Assembly (NCBI RefSeq): GCF_900112525.1
Contig: NZ_FOMD01000004.1
Location: 62,001 to 126,000 of the forward strand
Origin: Klenkia taihuensis
GTDB taxonomy: Bacteria; Actinomycetota; Actinomycetes; Mycobacteriales; Geodermatophilaceae
Length of the DNA stretch: 64,000 nt
Reading direction: 5' to 3'
Shown here: positions 55,728 through 64,000 of the stretch, in pieces
How the letters are laid out: the number at the start of each line of letters is the position of its first letter
How positions within the stretch are numbered: position 1 is the first letter of the stretch
Translations under genes and position numbers: made by a program
The notes under the pieces: model-generated
The model's database searches: none
Told to the model about the DNA's origin: nothing
The model's input: only the letters and a program-made list of their open reading frames with translations

Positions 55728-58304
55728 TCAGGCCTCCGCGGCGGGGGCGAGGACGACGTCGACGGTCAGCGGGCCCTCGCCGGGCTCCACGGTGAGCGTG
55801 GAGATGATCCCGGCGGCCACCAGGTCGCGGCGCACGGCCTCGACCAGCGCGACCTGGTCGGCCGGGGCGTGCACCACGGCCGACTCGACCGGCGCCCGCA
55901 TCGACACCTTGGCCTCGCTCTTGGCCTTGCGGACCGCGGCCAGCGCCTCGGCGGCCACGCCCACGAGCGCTGCGTCCCCGCCGGCCGGCAGCTCCTCCAC
56001 CGTCGGCCAGGGCGCACGGTGCACCGAGCCGGTCCGCCACCACGACCAGACCTCCTCGGTGGCGAAGGGCAGCACCGGCGCCAGCAGCCGGTTGAGCACC
56101 GACAGCGCCGTCGCCAGGCCCGCCTTCGCCGAGGTCGCACCCTCGGCGGGGCCGCCGTCCTCCCCGTAGGCGCGGGTCTTCACCAGCTCCACGTGGTCGT
56201 CGCAGAACTGCCAGAAGAAGGTCTCGGTGACCTCCAGCGCACGGGTGTAGTTGTAGGCCTCCATCGCCGCGGTCGCCTCGGCGACGACCTCGCGGAGGCG
56301 GGTCAGCAACGCCGCGTCGACCGGCTCGCTCACCGGCGTGCCCACCAGGTCGGCGGTGGCGCCGATGCTGCCGAGCACGAACTTGCCGACGTTGAGCAGC
56401 TTGATGGCCAGCCGGCGGCCGACCTTCATCTGCACCTCGTCGAAGGGCGAGTCCGCACCCGGCCGCGCGCCGGCGGCCCGCCAGCGGACGGCGTCGGTGC
56501 CGTACTTCTCCAGCACGTCGATCGGCGTCGTCGCGTTGCCCTTGGACTTGCTCATCTTCTTGCGGTCGGGGTCGACCACGAAGCCGGAGATCGCCGCGTG
56601 CGTCCAGGGCACCTGGCCCTGCTCGTAGTGCGCCCGGACCACGGTGGAGAACAGCCAGGTGCGGATGATGTCGTGCGCCTGCGGCCGCAGGTCCATCGGG
56701 AAGACGTGCCCGAACAGCTCCGGGTCGGTGTCCCAGCCGGAGGCGACCTGCGGGGACAGCGACGACGTCGCCCACGTGTCCATGACGTCGGGGTCGGCGG
56801 CGAACCCGCCGGGCACCCCGCGCTGGTCCTCGGTGAAGCCCTCGGGCACGTCGGAGGACGGGTCGACCGGCAGCGCCGACTCCGGCGCCAGGATCGGCTC
56901 GTCGAACACCGGCTCGCCGGCGTCGTCGAGGCGGTACCAGACCGGGAACGGGACGCCGAAGAACCGCTGCCGGCTGATCAGCCAGTCGCCGTTGAGGCCC
57001 TCGACCCAGTTCTCGTAGCGGTGCCGCATGTGCTCGGGGACCCACTGGATCTCGCGCCCGCGGGCGACCAGGGCGGCGCGCAGGTCGGCGTCCCGGCCGC
57101 CGTTGCGGATGTACCACTGGCGGGTGGTGACGATCTCCAGCGGGCGCTCGCCCTTCTCGAAGAACTTCACCGGGTGCGTGATGGGCTTCGGGTCGCCCTC
57201 GAGGTCGCCGGACTCCCGCAGCAGCTCCACGATGCGCTGCTGGGCGCTGAAGACGGTCTTGCCGGCGAGCTCGGCGTAGACCTCGGCGGGCACGCCGTCG
57301 GGGGCGTCGGGCAGCAGCCGGCCGTCCCAGCCGATGATCGCCCGGGTGGGCAGCTGCAGCTCCCGCCACCAGATGACGTCGGTGAGGTCGCCGAAGGTGC
57401 AGATCATCGCGATGCCCGAGCCCTTGTCCTTCTCGGCCAAGCGGTGCGCGACGACGGGGACCTCGACGCCGAACAGCGGCGTCCGGACGGTCTGCCCGAA
57501 CAGCGGCTGGTAGCGCTCGTCGTCGGGGTGGGCGACCAGCGCGACGCAGGCCGGCAGCAGCTCGGGCCGGGTGGTCTCGATGTGCACCGGGCCCTCCGGG
57601 CCGGCGAAAGCGACCCGGTGGTAGGCGCCGGGGCGCTCGCGGTCCTCGAGCTCCGCCTGGGCGACGGCGGTGCGGAAGGTGACGTCCCAGAGGGTCGGCG
57701 CCTCCTGCGCGTAGGCCTCGCCCCGGGCCAGGTTGTGCAGGAACGCCCGCTGGGCGGTGGCGCGGGAGGTCTCGGAGATGGTCCGGTAGACGTTGCCCCA
57801 GTCGACCGACAGGCCGACCTGGCGCCAGAGCTTCTCGAACTCGGCCTCGTCGACGGCGGTGAGCTGCTCGCAGAGCTCGACGAAGTTGCGCCGGCTGATC
57901 GGCAGCTGGTCCTTGCCGGGCTTCTCCGGCGGGGTGAACCCGGCGTCGTAGGGCAGCGAGGGGTCGCACCGGACGCCGTAGAAGTTCTGCACCCGGCGCT
58001 CGGTCGGCAGGCCGTTGTCGTCCCAGCCCATGGGGTAGAAGACGTGCTTGCCGGTCATCCGGTGGTAGCGGGCGACGATGTCGGTGTGCGTGTAGCTGAA
58101 CACGTGCCCGACGTGCAGCGACCCGCTCGCGGTCGGCGGCGGGGTGTCGATCGCGTAGGTCTGCGACCGCGGGGCCGCGAGCGCCGCGGCCCGGTCGAAG
58201 CCGTAGACGTCGTCGCGCGCCCAGGCGGCCACCCACTTGGCCTCGAGGCCCTCCAGGGTGGGCTTGTCGGGCACCGTGCCCGGGGTGGTGGCGTCTGCTG
58301 GCAT
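55728..58304 (-). CDS. valS: Valyl-tRNA synthetase
   Basis: Class I synthetase of 858 residues. HIGH-type signature is HVGH in ASGSLHVGHVF, and KMSKS is MSKSKGN; the editing domain lies between, and the C-terminal anticodon domain includes YNYTRALEVTETFFWQFCDDHVELVKTR. The variant (GLPTERRVQNFYGV) is the shorter type common in actinobacteria. Start ATG is exactly 7 bases after TAGGAT on this strand, which favours it over an ATG three codons earlier. Diverges from folC by 43 bp. Confidence 0.96.
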   Translation of the reverse strand: MPADATTPGTVPDKPTLEGLEAKWVAAWARDDVYGFDRAAALAAPRSQTYAIDTPPPTASGSLHVGHVFSYTHTDIVARYHRMTGKHVFYPMGWDDNGLPTERRVQNFYGVRCDPSLPYDAGFTPPEKPGKDQLPISRRNFVELCEQLTAVDEAEFEKLWRQVGLSVDWGNVYRTISETSRATAQRAFLHNLARGEAYAQEAPTLWDVTFRTAVAQAELEDRERPGAYHRVAFAGPEGPVHIETTRPELLPACVALVAHPDDERYQPLFGQTVRTPLFGVEVPVVAHRLAEKDKGSGIAMICTFGDLTDVIWWRELQLPTRAIIGWDGRLLPDAPDGVPAEVYAELAGKTVFSAQQRIVELLRESGDLEGDPKPITHPVKFFEKGERPLEIVTTRQWYIRNGGRDADLRAALVARGREIQWVPEHMRHRYENWVEGLNGDWLISRQRFFGVPFPVWYRLDDAGEPVFDEPILAPESALPVDPSSDVPEGFTEDQRGVPGGFAADPDVMDTWATSSLSPQVASGWDTDPELFGHVFPMDLRPQAHDIIRTWLFSTVVRAHYEQGQVPWTHAAISGFVVDPDRKKMSKSKGNATTPIDVLEKYGTDAVRWRAAGARPGADSPFDEVQMKVGRRLAIKLLNVGKFVLGSIGATADLVGTPVSEPVDAALLTRLREVVAEATAAMEAYNYTRALEVTETFFWQFCDDHVELVKTRAYGEDGGPAEGATSAKAGLATALSVLNRLLAPVLPFATEEVWSWWRTGSVHRAPWPTVEELPAGGDAALVGVAAEALAAVRKAKSEAKVSMRAPVESAVVHAPADQVALVEAVRRDLVAAGIISTLTVEPGEGPLTVDVVLAPAAEA

Positions 58305-58311
58305 GGGGCCC

Positions 58312-58317
58312 ATCCTA
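58312..58317 (-). promoter_or_regulatory. -10 element of the leaderless valS promoter
   Basis: TAGGAT on the minus strand, 7 bases before the valS ATG. Confidence 0.55.
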
Positions 58318-58334
58318 GGAAGGCCCGCGACTGG

Positions 58335-58340
58335 CATTCT
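58335..58340 (+). promoter_or_regulatory. Putative -10 element of folC
   Basis: CATTCT, 7 bases before the folC GTG; keeps A2 and T6 of the consensus. Confidence 0.4.
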
Positions 58341-58347
58341 TGACGGA

Positions 58348-59742
58348 GTGACCACCTCCCGCGACCGGTCCCGCGACGAGGCCCGGGTCGAGGCCGAGCT
58401 CCTGGCCCGGTGGCCCGAGAGCCGCCTGGAACCGAGCCTCACCCGCATCTCCGCGGTGCTGGACCTGCTGGGTTCCCCGCACCGCGCCTTCCCCGTCGTC
58501 CACGTGACCGGCACCAACGGCAAGACCTCCACCGCGCGGATGGTCGACGAGCTGCTGCGCGGGTTCGGCCTGCGGGTCGGCCGGTTCACCAGCCCGCACC
58601 TGGAATCCGTCCGCGAGCGCATCGTCGTCGACGGCCGGCCGATCAGCGCCGAGCGCTTCGTCGAGGTGCACGACGACATCGCCCCGTACGTGCGGATGGT
58701 CGACGGCTCCTCCGACGTCCCGATGTCCTTCTTCGAGGTCATGGTGGCCATGGCCTACGCCGCCTTCGCCGAGACCCCGGTCGACGTCGCGGTGGTCGAG
58801 GTCGGGATGGGCGGCACCTGGGACGCCACCAACGTCGTGGACGGCCGGGTCGCCGTCGTCACCCCGGTGTCGCTGGACCACGCCGAGTACCTGGGCCCCG
58901 ACGTCGCCACCATCGCCGCCGAGAAGGCCGGGATCATCAAGCCCGCGCCCCCGACCGAGGAGGGCGTGCCCGGCCCGGACGTCGTCGCGGTGCTGGCCCA
59001 CCAGCCGGCCGGCGCCCTGGAGGCCCTCGTCCGCCGGGCGGTGGAGGTCGAGGCCACCGTGGCCCGCGAGGGCACCGAGTTCGGCCTGCTGGAGCGGAAG
59101 GTCGCCGTCGGCGGCCAGCAGCTGCGCATCCAGGGCCTGGGCGGGGAGTACCCCGAGGTCTACCTGCCGCTGTTCGGCGCGCACCAGGCGCAGAACGCCA
59201 CCGTCGCGCTCGCCGCGGTCGAGGCCTTCCTGGGCGCCGGCGCGGCCAGCGGGCCGGTCGACCCCGAGGTCGTGCGCGCGGCCTTCGCCGCCGTCCGCTC
59301 GCCGGGCCGGCTGGAGCGGGTGCGCAGCTCGCCGTCGGTGCTGGTGGACGCCGCGCACAACCCGGCCGGGATGCGGGCCACCGTGGAGGCCGTGCGGGAG
59401 TCCTTCGACTTCACCCGGCTGGTCGGCGTGGTCGGCTGCGTGCGCGGCAAGGACGTCGCCGGCATGCTCGCCGAGCTCGAGCCGCTGTGCGCCGAGCTGG
59501 TCGTCACCCAGAACAGCTCGCCCCGCGCGATGCCGGCCGACGAGCTGGGCGCCCTCGCCGTCGACGTCTTCGGCGCCGACCGGGTCAGCGTGCACCCCCG
59601 CCTGCCCGAGGCGCTGGAGTCGGCGATCGAGCTGGCCGAGGCCGGCAGCGACCACGCGCTCGGCGGTTCGGGGGTGCTGGTCACCGGCAGCGTCGTCACC
59701 GCCGGCGAGGCCCGCACCCTGATGGGGCGGAAGGACGCATGA
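58348..59742 (+). CDS. folC: Folylpolyglutamate synthase/dihydrofolate synthase
   Basis: Mur-ligase-type enzyme of 464 residues adding glutamates to folates. Features: VVHVTGTNGKTSTARM (ATP loop), RFTSPHLESVRERI, VAVVEVGMGGTWDATNV and VLVDAAHNPAGM. GTG start 7 bases after CATTCT. Its stop overlaps the DUF4233 gene by 4 bases. The valS-folC-DUF4233-ndk order is shared with M. tuberculosis Rv2448c-Rv2445c. Confidence 0.95.
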   Translation: MTTSRDRSRDEARVEAELLARWPESRLEPSLTRISAVLDLLGSPHRAFPVVHVTGTNGKTSTARMVDELLRGFGLRVGRFTSPHLESVRERIVVDGRPISAERFVEVHDDIAPYVRMVDGSSDVPMSFFEVMVAMAYAAFAETPVDVAVVEVGMGGTWDATNVVDGRVAVVTPVSLDHAEYLGPDVATIAAEKAGIIKPAPPTEEGVPGPDVVAVLAHQPAGALEALVRRAVEVEATVAREGTEFGLLERKVAVGGQQLRIQGLGGEYPEVYLPLFGAHQAQNATVALAAVEAFLGAGAASGPVDPEVVRAAFAAVRSPGRLERVRSSPSVLVDAAHNPAGMRATVEAVRESFDFTRLVGVVGCVRGKDVAGMLAELEPLCAELVVTQNSSPRAMPADELGALAVDVFGADRVSVHPRLPEALESAIELAEAGSDHALGGSGVLVTGSVVTAGEARTLMGRKDA

Positions 59743-60131
59743 GCGGCACCCCCAGGGCGGCGGACCCGGCGCGGGCGGCCAAGGCGCTGTCCGGTGCGGC
59801 CGCGGCCACCCTGTTCCTCGAGGGCCTGGCCGTGCTGTTCGTGCCGCGGGCGATCGCGCAGACCGACGGCCTGGGCGGGTGGGTGCTCACCGTCCTCGTG
59901 GTGCTCGCGGTCGTGCTCGTGCTGGCCAGCGGGGTGCAGCGGCGCCCGCAGGGCCTGCTGGTGGGCACCGTCCTGCAGGTCCCGCTGCTGCTCACCGGGC
60001 TGGCGTCCAGCGCCATGTGGTTCGTCGGCGGCGTCTTCCTGCTGATCTGGCTGTACCTGCTGCAGACCCGCAAGGACCTCGTCGGCTCCCCGTTCGGGCC
60101 GGTGCCCGACCCGCCGGCCACCGGCCGATAG
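59739..60131 (+). CDS. DUF4233 membrane protein
   Basis: Small membrane protein of 130 residues with three to four hydrophobic segments (about 22-40, 46-66, 72-90, 93-110) and a short cytoplasmic tail. Recognised as DUF4233 by its invariant place between folC and ndk in actinobacteria and its AALFLEGLAVLF-like first helix. ATG overlaps the folC stop (ATGA), so it is translated with folC. Function unknown. Confidence 0.85.
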   Translation: MSGTPRAADPARAAKALSGAAAATLFLEGLAVLFVPRAIAQTDGLGGWVLTVLVVLAVVLVLASGVQRRPQGLLVGTVLQVPLLLTGLASSAMWFVGGVFLLIWLYLLQTRKDLVGSPFGPVPDPPATGR

Positions 60132-60138
60132 GGGAGGG

Positions 60139-61206
60139 GTGACCCGAACGCGCCGGGCCCGGGCCCTGCTGGTGCTGCTGGCGGTGGCCCTGCCGCTGGT
60201 CGGCTGCGGCGCCGACGAGCCCGCCCCGGCCGCGGCCCCCTCGACGACGGCCGCCGCGCCGACGACGACCGCCGCGCCCAGCACGCCCGCGTCGCAGCCG
60301 GTGGCCCCGCTCACCGGCCTGCCGGTCGCCGCCGTCGACCCCCGCCCGGCCCTGGCGGTCAAGATCGAGAACCCGCCGATCGCCCGTCCGCAGGCCGGGC
60401 TGACCGAGGCCGACATCGTGTGGGAGCAGCTGGTCGAGGGCGGCACCAGCCGGCTGGTCGCGGTCTACCAGTCGCGGGTCCCGGCCAGCATCGGCCCGGT
60501 CCGCTCCACCCGGCCGATGGACCCGGCGATCACCGCGCCGCTGCACGGGCTGTTCGCCACCTCCGGCGGCCAGGTGCCCTACCTGCAGGCGGTCAGCGCC
60601 GCCGGGCTGCAGCTGTTCAGCTTCGACGCCGGTGACGACGGCTTCGCCCGGCAGGGGCCGCGGTCGGCGCCGCACAACGTCTACCTCGACCCCGCCCCGC
60701 TCTACGCCGCCGCCGACCCCGCCCACCAGGCCCCGCCCGCCGCGCAGTTCGGCTACGCACCCACCGCCGGCACGCAGACCACCGTGGTCGCCGGTGCGCC
60801 CACCGCCCGGCTGGACCTGCGGCTCTCGCCCGAGGCGGTGCCGTCCTGGACCTGGAACCCGCTCGCCCGGGTGTGGGAGCGGGCCGAGGGCGCCGACCCG
60901 GCCTTCGCCGCCGACGGCGTCCGGGTCGCGGCCACCAACGTGGTCGTCCTGCGGGTCGAGGTGGTGGAGACCGGCGCGCTGGACCCGGCCGGCAACCACG
61001 TGCCCGAGACCCTGCTGACCGGGCGCGGGGGACAGGCCGTGGTCGCCACCGCGGGACGCACCGCCACGGTCACCTGGTCCAAGGGCTCCGACGCCGACCC
61101 CGTCGTCCTCACCGCCGCCGACGGCAGCCCGGTGCTGCTGGCCCCCGGCACCACCTGGGTGGAGCTCGTGCCCACCGGCAGCGGCTCGGTCACGACGGTT
61201 CCGTAG
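60139..61206 (+). CDS. DUF3048 domain lipoprotein (YerB-like)
   Basis: Exported lipoprotein of 355 residues. Signal sequence with lipobox LVGC (residues about 20-23), then a Thr/Ala/Pro-rich spacer, then the DUF3048 domain: [46 protein letters not shown] and the second part [15 protein letters not shown]. Bacillus YerB is the known relative; the role is undefined. GTG start with GGGGAGGG upstream. Inserted between DUF4233 and ndk. The TAG stop forms part of the ndk -10 hexamer. Confidence 0.9.
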   Translation: MTRTRRARALLVLLAVALPLVGCGADEPAPAAAPSTTAAAPTTTAAPSTPASQPVAPLTGLPVAAVDPRPALAVKIENPPIARPQAGLTEADIVWEQLVEGGTSRLVAVYQSRVPASIGPVRSTRPMDPAITAPLHGLFATSGGQVPYLQAVSAAGLQLFSFDAGDDGFARQGPRSAPHNVYLDPAPLYAAADPAHQAPPAAQFGYAPTAGTQTTVVAGAPTARLDLRLSPEAVPSWTWNPLARVWERAEGADPAFAADGVRVAATNVVVLRVEVVETGALDPAGNHVPETLLTGRGGQAVVATAGRTATVTWSKGSDADPVVLTAADGSPVLLAPGTTWVELVPTGSGSVTTVP

Positions 61207-61209
61207 GCT
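61204..61209 (+). promoter_or_regulatory. -10 element of the leaderless ndk promoter
   Basis: TAGGCT, 8 bases before the ndk GTG; its first three bases are the stop codon of the preceding gene. Confidence 0.5.
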
Positions 61210-61217
61210 CCGGCCTC

Positions 61218-61625
61218 GTGACTGAGCGCACCCTGATCCTGGTCAAGCCCGACGGCGTCGCCCGCGGCCTCGTCGGCGAGGTCGTCTCGCGGCTGGAGGC
61301 CAAGGGCCTGCGGCTGGTGGCCGCCGAGCTGCGCACCCTGCCCCGCGAGACCGCCGAGCAGCACTACGCCGAGCACGCCGAGAAGCCCTTCTTCGGCTCG
61401 CTGGTCGACTTCATCACCGGCGGCCCGCTGCTGGCCCTGGTCGCCGAGGGCCCGCGGGCCATCGAGGCCTTCCGCGCGCTGGCCGGCGCGACCGACCCGG
61501 TGAAGGCCGCCCCGGGCACCATCCGCGGCGACTTCGCCCTGGAGGTGCAGAACAACATCGTGCACGGCTCGGACTCCCCGGAGTCGGCCCAGCGCGAGAT
61601 CGGGCTGTTCTTCCCCGCGCTCTGA
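61218..61625 (+). CDS. ndk: Nucleoside diphosphate kinase
   Basis: NDK of 135 residues equalising NTP pools by phosphotransfer through an active-site histidine, here in [27 protein letters not shown] and [17 protein letters not shown] are classical. GTG start 8 bases after TAGGCT. A perfect palindrome directly downstream ends the transcript. Confidence 0.97.
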   Translation: MTERTLILVKPDGVARGLVGEVVSRLEAKGLRLVAAELRTLPRETAEQHYAEHAEKPFFGSLVDFITGGPLLALVAEGPRAIEAFRALAGATDPVKAAPGTIRGDFALEVQNNIVHGSDSPESAQREIGLFFPAL

Positions 61626-61636
61626 CGAACCCGGGG

Positions 61637-61656
61637 GCCGGGCCCGCGGGCCCGGC
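61637..61656. terminator. Perfect 20-bp palindrome after ndk
   Basis: GCCGGGCCCGCGGGCCCGGC is its own reverse complement, 11 bp after the ndk stop. A TACCCT hexamer follows at once (61657-61662), possibly the next gene's -10. Confidence 0.6.
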
Positions 61657-61672
61657 TACCCTGGGGGGCGCC

Positions 61673-63628
61673 ATGACTGTCGAGAGCCTGTACCCCCGCC
61701 TCGAGCCGCTGCTGGCCCAGGTGCAGAAGCCCATCCAGTACGTCGGCGGCGAGCTGAACGCGCAGACCAAACCGTGGGACGACGTCGCCGTCCACTGGGC
61801 GCTGATGTACCCCGACGCCTACGAGGTCGGCCTGCCCAACCAGGGCCTGATGATCCTGTACGAGGTGCTCAACGAGCGCCCCGACGCCCTGGCCGAGCGC
61901 ACCTACGCCGTCTGGCCCGACCTCGCCGCACTGATGCGCGAGCACGGCGTCGGCCAGTTCACGCTGGAGAACCACCGGCCGGTGCGCGACTTCGACGTCC
62001 TCGGCGTCAGCTTCGCCACCGAGCTCGGCTACACCAACCTGCTCGAGGCCCTCGACCTCGCCGGCGTCCCGCTGCACGCGGTGGACCGCGACGAGACCCA
62101 CCCGGTCGTCGTCGCCGGCGGGCACGCCGCGTTCAACCCCGAGCCGGTCGCGGACTTCGTCGACTGCGCGGTGCTCGGCGACGGCGAGCAGGTCGTCGGC
62201 GACATCACCGACGTCGTCGCCGCCTGGAAGGACGCCGGCCGCCCCGGCGGGCGCACCGAGCTGCTGGCCCGCCTCGCCCGCGTCGAGGGCGTCTACGTGC
62301 CGCAGTTCTACGCGGTCAGCTACCTGCCCGACGGCACCATCGAGGCCTTCACCCGCACCCGGGACGACGTCCCCGCGCAGGTGGCCAAGCGCACCGTCAT
62401 GGACCTCGACGAGTGGCCCTACCCCAAGCAGCCGCTGGTCCCGCTCGCCGAGAGCGTGCACGAGCGGATGAGCGTGGAGATCTTCCGCGGCTGCACCCGT
62501 GGCTGCCGGTTCTGCCAGGCCGGGATGATCACCCGCCCGGTGCGCGAGCGGACCATCACCGGCATCGGCTCGATGGTCGACACCGGCCTGAAGGCCACCG
62601 GCTACCAGGAGGTCGGCCTGCTCTCCCTGAGCAGTGCCGACCACTCCGAGATCGGGCAGCTGGCCAAGGAGCTGGCCGACCGGTACGAGGGCACCAACAC
62701 CGGCCTGTCGCTGCCCAGCACCCGGGTCGACGCGTTCAACGTGACCCTGGCCAACGAGCTGTCCCGCAACGGCCGGCGATCCGGGCTCACCTTCGCCCCC
62801 GAGGGCGGCAGCGAGCGCATCCGCCGGGTGATCAACAAGACCGTCTCCAAGGACGACCTGGTCCGCACCGTCACCACCGCCTACGCCAACGGGTGGCGGC
62901 AGGTGAAGCTCTACTTCATGTGCGGTCTGCCCACCGAGACCGACGAGGACGTGCTCGAGATCGCCGAGCTCGCCACCGAGGTCATCCGGGCCGGACGGGA
63001 GGCCAGCGGGTCCAAGGACATCCGCTGCACCGTCTCGATCGGCGGCTTCGTGCCCAAGCCGCACACCCCGTTCCAGTGGGCGTCGCAGGCCTCGGCCGAG
63101 ACCATCGACCACCGGCTGCGGGTGCTGCGCGAGGCCATCAACGCCGACCGGCGGCTGGGCCGTTCCATCGGCATCCGTTACCACGACGGCAAGCCCGGGA
63201 TCATCGAGGGCCTGCTGTCCCGCGGCGACCGCCGGGTCGGCCGGGTCATCGAGCGGGTGTGGCGCGACGGCGGGCACTTCGACGGCTGGAGCGAGCACTT
63301 CTCCTACGACCGCTGGGTGGCCGCGGCCGCCGACGAGCTGGCGCCCTTCGGCGTCGACCTCGACTGGTACACCACCCGCGAGCGCGGCCAGCACGAGGTG
63401 CTGCCCTGGGACCACCTGGAGTCCGGCCTGGACAAGGAGTGGCTCTGGGACGACTGGCAGGACGCGATCAACGAGGACGAGGTCGCCGACTGCCGGTGGA
63501 CCCCCTGCTACGACTGCGGCGTCTGCCCGACGATGGGCACCGAGATCCAGATCGGCCCCACCGGCCGTTCGCTGATCCCGCTCACCCCGGTCGGTGCCGG
63601 TCCGCGCCCCGCGGCGCACGCGCACTGA
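61673..63628 (+). CDS. B12-binding domain radical SAM protein, TIGR03960 family
   Basis: Predicted radical SAM enzyme of 651 residues. An N-terminal cobalamin-binding-like region (about 40-200, YTNLLEALDLAGVPLHAVDRDE) precedes the radical SAM core, whose cluster cysteines are C274, C278 and C281 (CTRGCRFC). The TIGR03960 family occurs next to a TIGR03936 gene, here overlapping its stop by one base, and often upstream of ribonuclease E/G and rplU-rpmA. It probably modifies RNA or a ribosomal component, but no reaction is proved. Confidence 0.9.
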   Translation: MTVESLYPRLEPLLAQVQKPIQYVGGELNAQTKPWDDVAVHWALMYPDAYEVGLPNQGLMILYEVLNERPDALAERTYAVWPDLAALMREHGVGQFTLENHRPVRDFDVLGVSFATELGYTNLLEALDLAGVPLHAVDRDETHPVVVAGGHAAFNPEPVADFVDCAVLGDGEQVVGDITDVVAAWKDAGRPGGRTELLARLARVEGVYVPQFYAVSYLPDGTIEAFTRTRDDVPAQVAKRTVMDLDEWPYPKQPLVPLAESVHERMSVEIFRGCTRGCRFCQAGMITRPVRERTITGIGSMVDTGLKATGYQEVGLLSLSSADHSEIGQLAKELADRYEGTNTGLSLPSTRVDAFNVTLANELSRNGRRSGLTFAPEGGSERIRRVINKTVSKDDLVRTVTTAYANGWRQVKLYFMCGLPTETDEDVLEIAELATEVIRAGREASGSKDIRCTVSIGGFVPKPHTPFQWASQASAETIDHRLRVLREAINADRRLGRSIGIRYHDGKPGIIEGLLSRGDRRVGRVIERVWRDGGHFDGWSEHFSYDRWVAAAADELAPFGVDLDWYTTRERGQHEVLPWDHLESGLDKEWLWDDWQDAINEDEVADCRWTPCYDCGVCPTMGTEIQIGPTGRSLIPLTPVGAGPRPAAHAH

Positions 63629-64000
63629 TGGCCCGCCAGCCCGACGGCCCCCCGCCGCCGCCCACCGTGCAGAAGCTGCGGCTGCGCTACACCAAGCGCG
63701 GTCCGCTGCGGTTCGCCTCCCACCGCGACCTGGCGCGCGCCCTGGAGCGGGCGCTGCGCCGGGCGCAGGTGCCCATGGCGTTCTCCGCCGGCTTCAGCCC
63801 GCACCCCAAGATCAGCTACATGGGTGCGGCGCCGACGGGTGCGGCGTCGGAGGCGGAGTACGTCGAGATCGGGCTGGCGGTCCGCTGCGACCCCGAGGCC
63901 GTGCGGGTGGCGCTGGACGCCTCCCTGCCGCCGGGCATCGACGTCCTGGAGTGCGTCGAGGCCGGTGAGGGCACCGGTGGCCTCGCCGAGCGGCTGGACG
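63628..64000 (+). CDS. TIGR03936 family radical SAM-associated protein (partial)
   Basis: First 124 codons of a gene cut by the right edge. The ATG shares a base with the preceding stop (TGATG), so it is translationally coupled. The sequence LRLRYTKRGPLRFASHRDLARALERALRRAQVP and AFSAGFSPHPKISYM is the standard beginning of TIGR03936 (DUF2344) proteins, partners of the TIGR03960 radical SAM enzyme. The protein itself has no cluster-binding cysteines in the visible part. Function unproved. Confidence 0.9.
   Translation, partial: MARQPDGPPPPPTVQKLRLRYTKRGPLRFASHRDLARALERALRRAQVPMAFSAGFSPHPKISYMGAAPTGAASEAEYVEIGLAVRCDPEAVRVALDASLPPGIDVLECVEAGEGTGGLAERLD

Overview
The window looks like a chromosome segment from a very GC-rich actinobacterium, most plausibly Geodermatophilaceae or a near relative. 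The call rests on codon use saturated with G/C at third positions, many GTG starts, a fused FO synthase for the F420 cofactor, mycothiol-type proteins, a CtaJ-like oxidase subunit, an Eis-like acetyltransferase, and a housekeeping block whose order (pepN, Rv2466c-like, rpiB, tig, clpP1, clpP2, clpX, valS, folC, ndk) follows Mycobacterium tuberculosis. Genus is inference. No prophage, insertion sequence, CRISPR array or plasmid function was seen; the stretch reads as core chromosome.

Layout. 1-6.3 kb: a TetR regulator diverges from an acyl-CoA carboxylase (methylcrotonyl-CoA type) and acyl-CoA dehydrogenase cluster for branched-chain acyl-CoA breakdown, interrupted by an opposing ferritin gene and a 48-residue Cys/Lys-rich protein that share an IdeR/DtxR-like box. 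6.4-11.7 kb: leftward quinone reductase-like protein, DUF885 peptidase, and a lipoprotein plus membrane glycosyltransferase pair. 11.7-22 kb: fbiC and flavoenzymes, a transglutaminase, an SGNH esterase, a PAS-GGDEF-EAL protein, an Old Yellow Enzyme and an LLM monooxygenase. 22-28.7 kb: a cysteine-less HesB-like protein, tRNA-Arg, an SSB, EttA, a small phosphatase, a thioesterase, the biotin transporter bioY-bioM-bioN and a Roadblock protein. 28.8-39 kb: an orphan sugar-type ABC ATPase, a GH13 glucosidase, truncated hemoglobin, MFS and MscS proteins, a prolyl oligopeptidase, an HNH nuclease and kynureninase.

39-50.6 kb: amidase, CtaJ-like and DUF5130 proteins, pepN, an Rv2466c-like thioredoxin-fold protein, SDR, rpiB, a mycothiol-dependent isomerase-like protein, an Eis-like acetyltransferase, and a lipoprotein plus ECF sigma factor pair. 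50.6-64 kb: tRNA-Gly, tRNA-Pro, then the protein quality-control run tig-clpP1-clpP2-clpX, valS facing away, and folC-DUF4233-DUF3048-ndk-radical SAM genes that continue off the right edge.

Three patterns stand out. Many starts sit 6-8 bases after an A2/T6 hexamer (TANNNT type), the signature of leaderless transcription; this decided several starts. At the TetR/carboxylase junction two such promoters are mirror images inside one long inverted repeat. Two families of dispersed hairpins occupy gaps between converging genes; one shows a compensatory base-pair change between copies and the other is nearly identical in two places 22 kb apart. No wholly new multi-gene system can be demonstrated from sequence alone; the strongest leads are the iron-box/small Cys protein locus, the hairpin families, and several family members missing a canonical residue.
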